A program made the translations under genes and the position numbers. A stretch of 9,444 nucleotides of DNA, taken from positions 1-9,444 of the forward strand of contig MTOL01000533.1 of the NCBI GenBank assembly GCA_002011685.1, given 5' to 3'. The stretch's first letter is position 1, and every line of letters begins with the position of its first letter. The DNA is from Deferribacteres bacterium JdFR-76. GTDB taxonomy: Bacteria > Zhuqueibacterota > JdFR-76. A model generated the notes under the pieces. It worked only from the letters and a program-made list of their open reading frames with translations, had not been told where the DNA came from and ran no database searches. This document shows positions 7,891 to 9,444 of the stretch, piece by piece.

Positions 7891-7918
7891 TGGAAAGTGT
7901 TTTCTTTAAAATGATAAT
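7891..7918 (+). promoter_or_regulatory. Possible sigma70-type promoter for the lipid gene group
   Basis: TGGAAA (7891-7896), a 16-base spacer and GATAAT (7913-7918) lie in the 106-base gap, the longest between any two genes in the window. Transcription would begin near 7925, giving a leader of roughly 18 bases. The -35 box is weak (4 of 6) and the organism's sigma consensus is unknown. No convincing terminator hairpin with a T-run is seen upstream, so read-through from the TPR gene is also possible. Confidence 0.3.
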
Positions 7919-7942
7919 GCACTGTAACGCCGGGCCGAGAAA

Positions 7943-8632
7943 ATGGCTTTACGTTCAAAACATATCTTGCTGTATTCATCGGCAAATTCCGTCACAGCTT
8001 TCCGGATCTTTCTCGTGTTCCTGAGCGTTCTGCTCTTTCAGTGGAACGAAATTGCTGCCACGGTCGCTTTCTTCCTGGTTATCCTGATCATTATCCTGGA
8101 TTCGCTGGACGGCTACATTGCCCGGAAGTATGGGGTAGCCTCCGATTTCGGGGCTTTGTTTGATATTGCCGGCGACCGGATTGTGGAAAATGTTCTGTGG
8201 ATTTTCTTTGCGGCAGCCGGACTGATCAGCGTGTGGATTCCCATCGTTGTAGTCTCCCGCGGGTTTCTGGTGGATCTAATCCGGACGGTTGCGTATTCCG
8301 AATCGGGAAAGACCCCATTTGGGAAAAAGACCATGATGAAATCCCGACTGGGGCGCTTTCTGGTTAGCTCCAATTTTAGCCGCGCCACTTATGCGGTGAG
8401 CAAGGTCTTTGCCTTTGGCATGCTGGGTGGATTGCTGGCACTGAATAAGTTTTCAGCTGCCGGTGTGCCGCTGGTGTCTGGAAGTCTGCTAAAGGTGTTT
8501 GAGGTAACGGTACAGATTCTGGTCTACACAGCGCTGGTGTTCTGCATCCTCAGGGGAATTCCTGTGCTGGTGGATGGCCGGCATCTGATTCTTGTTCGGC
8601 GCTTTCCCCTCCGGGCAATTGGAGATGAATGA
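7943..8632 (+). CDS. CDP-alcohol phosphatidyltransferase (possible phosphatidylglycerophosphate synthase)
   Basis: 229 residues, a normal length for the family. Such enzymes move a phosphatidyl group from a CDP-lipid to an alcohol in the inner membrane. The full signature is present at 53-78: D53-S-L-D56-G57-Y-I-A60-R61, then G70, D74 and D78 with the expected spacing (D-x2-DG-x2-AR-x8-G-x3-D-x3-D), followed by R79. The four Asp bind the metal and CDP. The N-terminal SANSVTAFRIFLVF matches the usual amphipathic lead-in (NxxTxxR) to the first membrane helix. Several more hydrophobic helices follow (about 38-52, 83-108, 154-167, 189-203). ATG 7943 has only a weak GAGA upstream, but an in-frame stop (TAA 7925) precludes a much longer form. 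The alcohol (glycerol phosphate, inositol phosphate, serine or other) cannot be read from the sequence. The phosphatase next door makes a PgsA-type role plausible. Confidence 0.88.
   Translation: MALRSKHILLYSSANSVTAFRIFLVFLSVLLFQWNEIAATVAFFLVILIIILDSLDGYIARKYGVASDFGALFDIAGDRIVENVLWIFFAAAGLISVWIPIVVVSRGFLVDLIRTVAYSESGKTPFGKKTMMKSRLGRFLVSSNFSRATYAVSKVFAFGMLGGLLALNKFSAAGVPLVSGSLLKVFEVTVQILVYTALVFCILRGIPVLVDGRHLILVRRFPLRAIGDE
8625..8632 (+). other. Overlapping stop/start ATGAATGA between phosphatidyltransferase and phosphatase genes
   Basis: ATG 8625-8627 starts the HAD gene and TGA 8630-8632 ends the transferase. The GGAG at 8621-8624 touches the ATG and is too close to act as a normal ribosome site. 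The HAD gene is therefore probably translated by termination-reinitiation, tying its level to that of the transferase. Confidence 0.6.
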
Positions 8633-9284
8633 AGCAGAAATCCGTCTTGCCATTTTTGATGTGGATGGGACCCTGATACAGGGCACTTCCGCCGAGCGGA
8701 TGTTTGTTCGGTTTTTGTTCCGGAACGGTTGCCTGAAAAAACGCAACCTTTTCTTTTTCCTGCTGATGATACCATGGTATTTCCTGAAAGGCGGAATCGA
8801 TCAGGTCAAGGGGCGCAACAAAATGTACCTGCGCGGGATGAGCAGACAAGAATTTCAGAAACTTGTGAGGAGCTTTTCCCGTAGTGAATTGAAGAGGCTA
8901 TTTTCCGATGGGGTGCTTTTGCGCCTGAAGGAATTGAAAAGCAAAAATTATTTCGTTATTTTGCTTTCCGGTTCGCTGCAGGAACTGGTTGATGAAATAG
9001 CCAGCGCTGCGGGTGCAGATCTGGCCGTTGGAGTGCATCTTGAGTATGCGGATGACCGGGTTACTGGCCGCATCTGTGGGATTTACCCGTTTGGAAGGGA
9101 CAAAGTTTTGGCGCTTCGCAAGGTGATTGATTTTGAAAGCGTCAATTGGAAGGATTCCTGGGCGTTTGCAGACCGACTTGCCGATTTGCCAGTTTTTCGG
9201 TTGGTGGGGCATCCTGTTGCGGTGAGCCCCGAGCGCCGACTGAGAAAGCTGGCACTGCGTGAAGGATGGGAAATTCTTGAATAG
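8625..9284 (+). CDS. HAD superfamily subfamily IB phosphatase (phosphoserine phosphatase/PgpC-like)
   Basis: 219 residues from ATG 8625. Motif I is AIFDVDGTL, with nucleophile D12 and general acid/base D14. Motif II is LLSGS (S115). The motif III Lys is K160 (GRDKVLAL), and the acidic pair D183/D187 lies in FADRLADLP. The end (HPVAVSPERRLRKLALREGW) is typical of the IB group that includes SerB-like enzymes and the PGP phosphatase PgpC. The helical cap between motifs I and II contains a hydrophobic stretch (LFFFLLMIPWYFL, 42-54) that may bind or dip into the membrane, as expected for a lipid phosphate substrate. Most relatives have Asp-Ser where this has D183-R184. The overlap with the phosphatidyltransferase gene suggests it dephosphorylates that enzyme's product, but the substrate is inferred. 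An in-frame TTG at 8592 is possible but would add residues unlike the family N-terminus. Confidence 0.85.
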   Translation: MNEAEIRLAIFDVDGTLIQGTSAERMFVRFLFRNGCLKKRNLFFFLLMIPWYFLKGGIDQVKGRNKMYLRGMSRQEFQKLVRSFSRSELKRLFSDGVLLRLKELKSKNYFVILLSGSLQELVDEIASAAGADLAVGVHLEYADDRVTGRICGIYPFGRDKVLALRKVIDFESVNWKDSWAFADRLADLPVFRLVGHPVAVSPERRLRKLALREGWEILE

Positions 9285-9289
9285 AGGGG
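9284..9289 (+). promoter_or_regulatory. Strong ribosome binding site of the alpha/beta-hydrolase gene
   Basis: GAGGGG with a 7-base spacer to ATG 9297. It begins at the last base of the HAD gene's TAG, so the two genes are tightly linked. Confidence 0.65.
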
Positions 9290-9296
9290 TGAAATC

Positions 9297-9444
9297 ATGA
9301 AACCTTCTGTAGAAGGGATGTTTAAAAACGGACGGAATCAGACCGTGCATGTCAGGGCGTGGTGGTCTTCTTTCGAGCCGAAGGCAGCTGTTCTGGCCGT
9401 CCACGGTCTGTTTGACGGCAGCCGCCGTTTTTCCCGCATGGCCG
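9297..9444 (+). CDS. Alpha/beta-hydrolase, lysophospholipase/monoacylglycerol lipase-like, 3'-truncated
   Basis: Only the first 49 codons are in the window; the frame stays open to the last base. After a short polar lead and strands (QTVHVRAWW) comes AAVLAVHGLFDGSRRFSRMA. This matches the beta-strand, HG oxyanion turn and following helix of hydrolases such as monoacylglycerol lipase/lysophospholipase (usually VHGxxEHSxRY). The catalytic Ser, Asp and His lie beyond the window. The gene starts 12 bases after the HAD phosphatase gene, so a role in glycerolipid turnover is plausible, but the fold covers many esterases and other enzymes. Confidence 0.68.
   Translation, partial: MKPSVEGMFKNGRNQTVHVRAWWSSFEPKAAVLAVHGLFDGSRRFSRMA

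Overview
The window comes from a diderm (Gram-negative-type) bacterium. It encodes an outer-membrane beta-barrel, an ExbB/ExbD/TonB-type energy-transduction set and several exported TPR proteins. All nine genes lie on the + strand, tightly packed, with Shine-Dalgarno-like sites before most starts and no mobile DNA, RNA genes or long non-coding stretches. The barrel fragment resembles the UPF0164/PorV group, which is frequent in spirochaetes and in several FCB-type and candidate phyla. That hints at such a lineage, but the phylum cannot be fixed from sequence reading alone.

Region 1 (1-7836) looks like one operon of six genes. (1) The 3' part of an outer-membrane barrel protein with a C-terminal TPR-like domain; its true start lies left of the window. 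(2) An ExbB/TolQ/MotA-family channel protein with an added signal peptide and a periplasmic Fn3-like domain. (3, 4) Two dissimilar ExbD/TolR proteins with overlapping genes. (5) A short TonB-like protein with one membrane anchor and a TonB-C-like fold but no long Pro-rich linker. (6) A secreted 1077-residue protein with TPR-like repeats, a PEGA-like segment and a C-terminal NHL-type propeller region. Gaps are 20, 28, -11, 76 and 22 bases. The simplest reading is a proton-motive-force-driven trans-envelope machine: proteins 2-4 form the inner-membrane motor, protein 5 transmits force, and proteins 1 and 6 are periplasmic and outer-membrane partners. One TolQ-type plus two TolR-type subunits with TPR and barrel partners recalls the Myxococcus AglRQS-Glt machinery. 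An extended ExbB plus a TPR protein recalls the Vibrio TonB2-TtpC system. The domain combination here matches neither exactly, and its cargo or function is unknown.

Region 2 (7943-9444) follows a 106-base gap with a possible promoter and looks like a separate lipid-metabolism unit. It holds a CDP-alcohol phosphatidyltransferase, a HAD subfamily IB phosphatase overlapping it by 8 bases, and the first 49 codons of an alpha/beta-hydrolase (lysophospholipase-like) cut by the window edge. The first two could act in sequence as phosphatidylglycerophosphate synthase and phosphatase, but substrate specificity is inferred, not seen.
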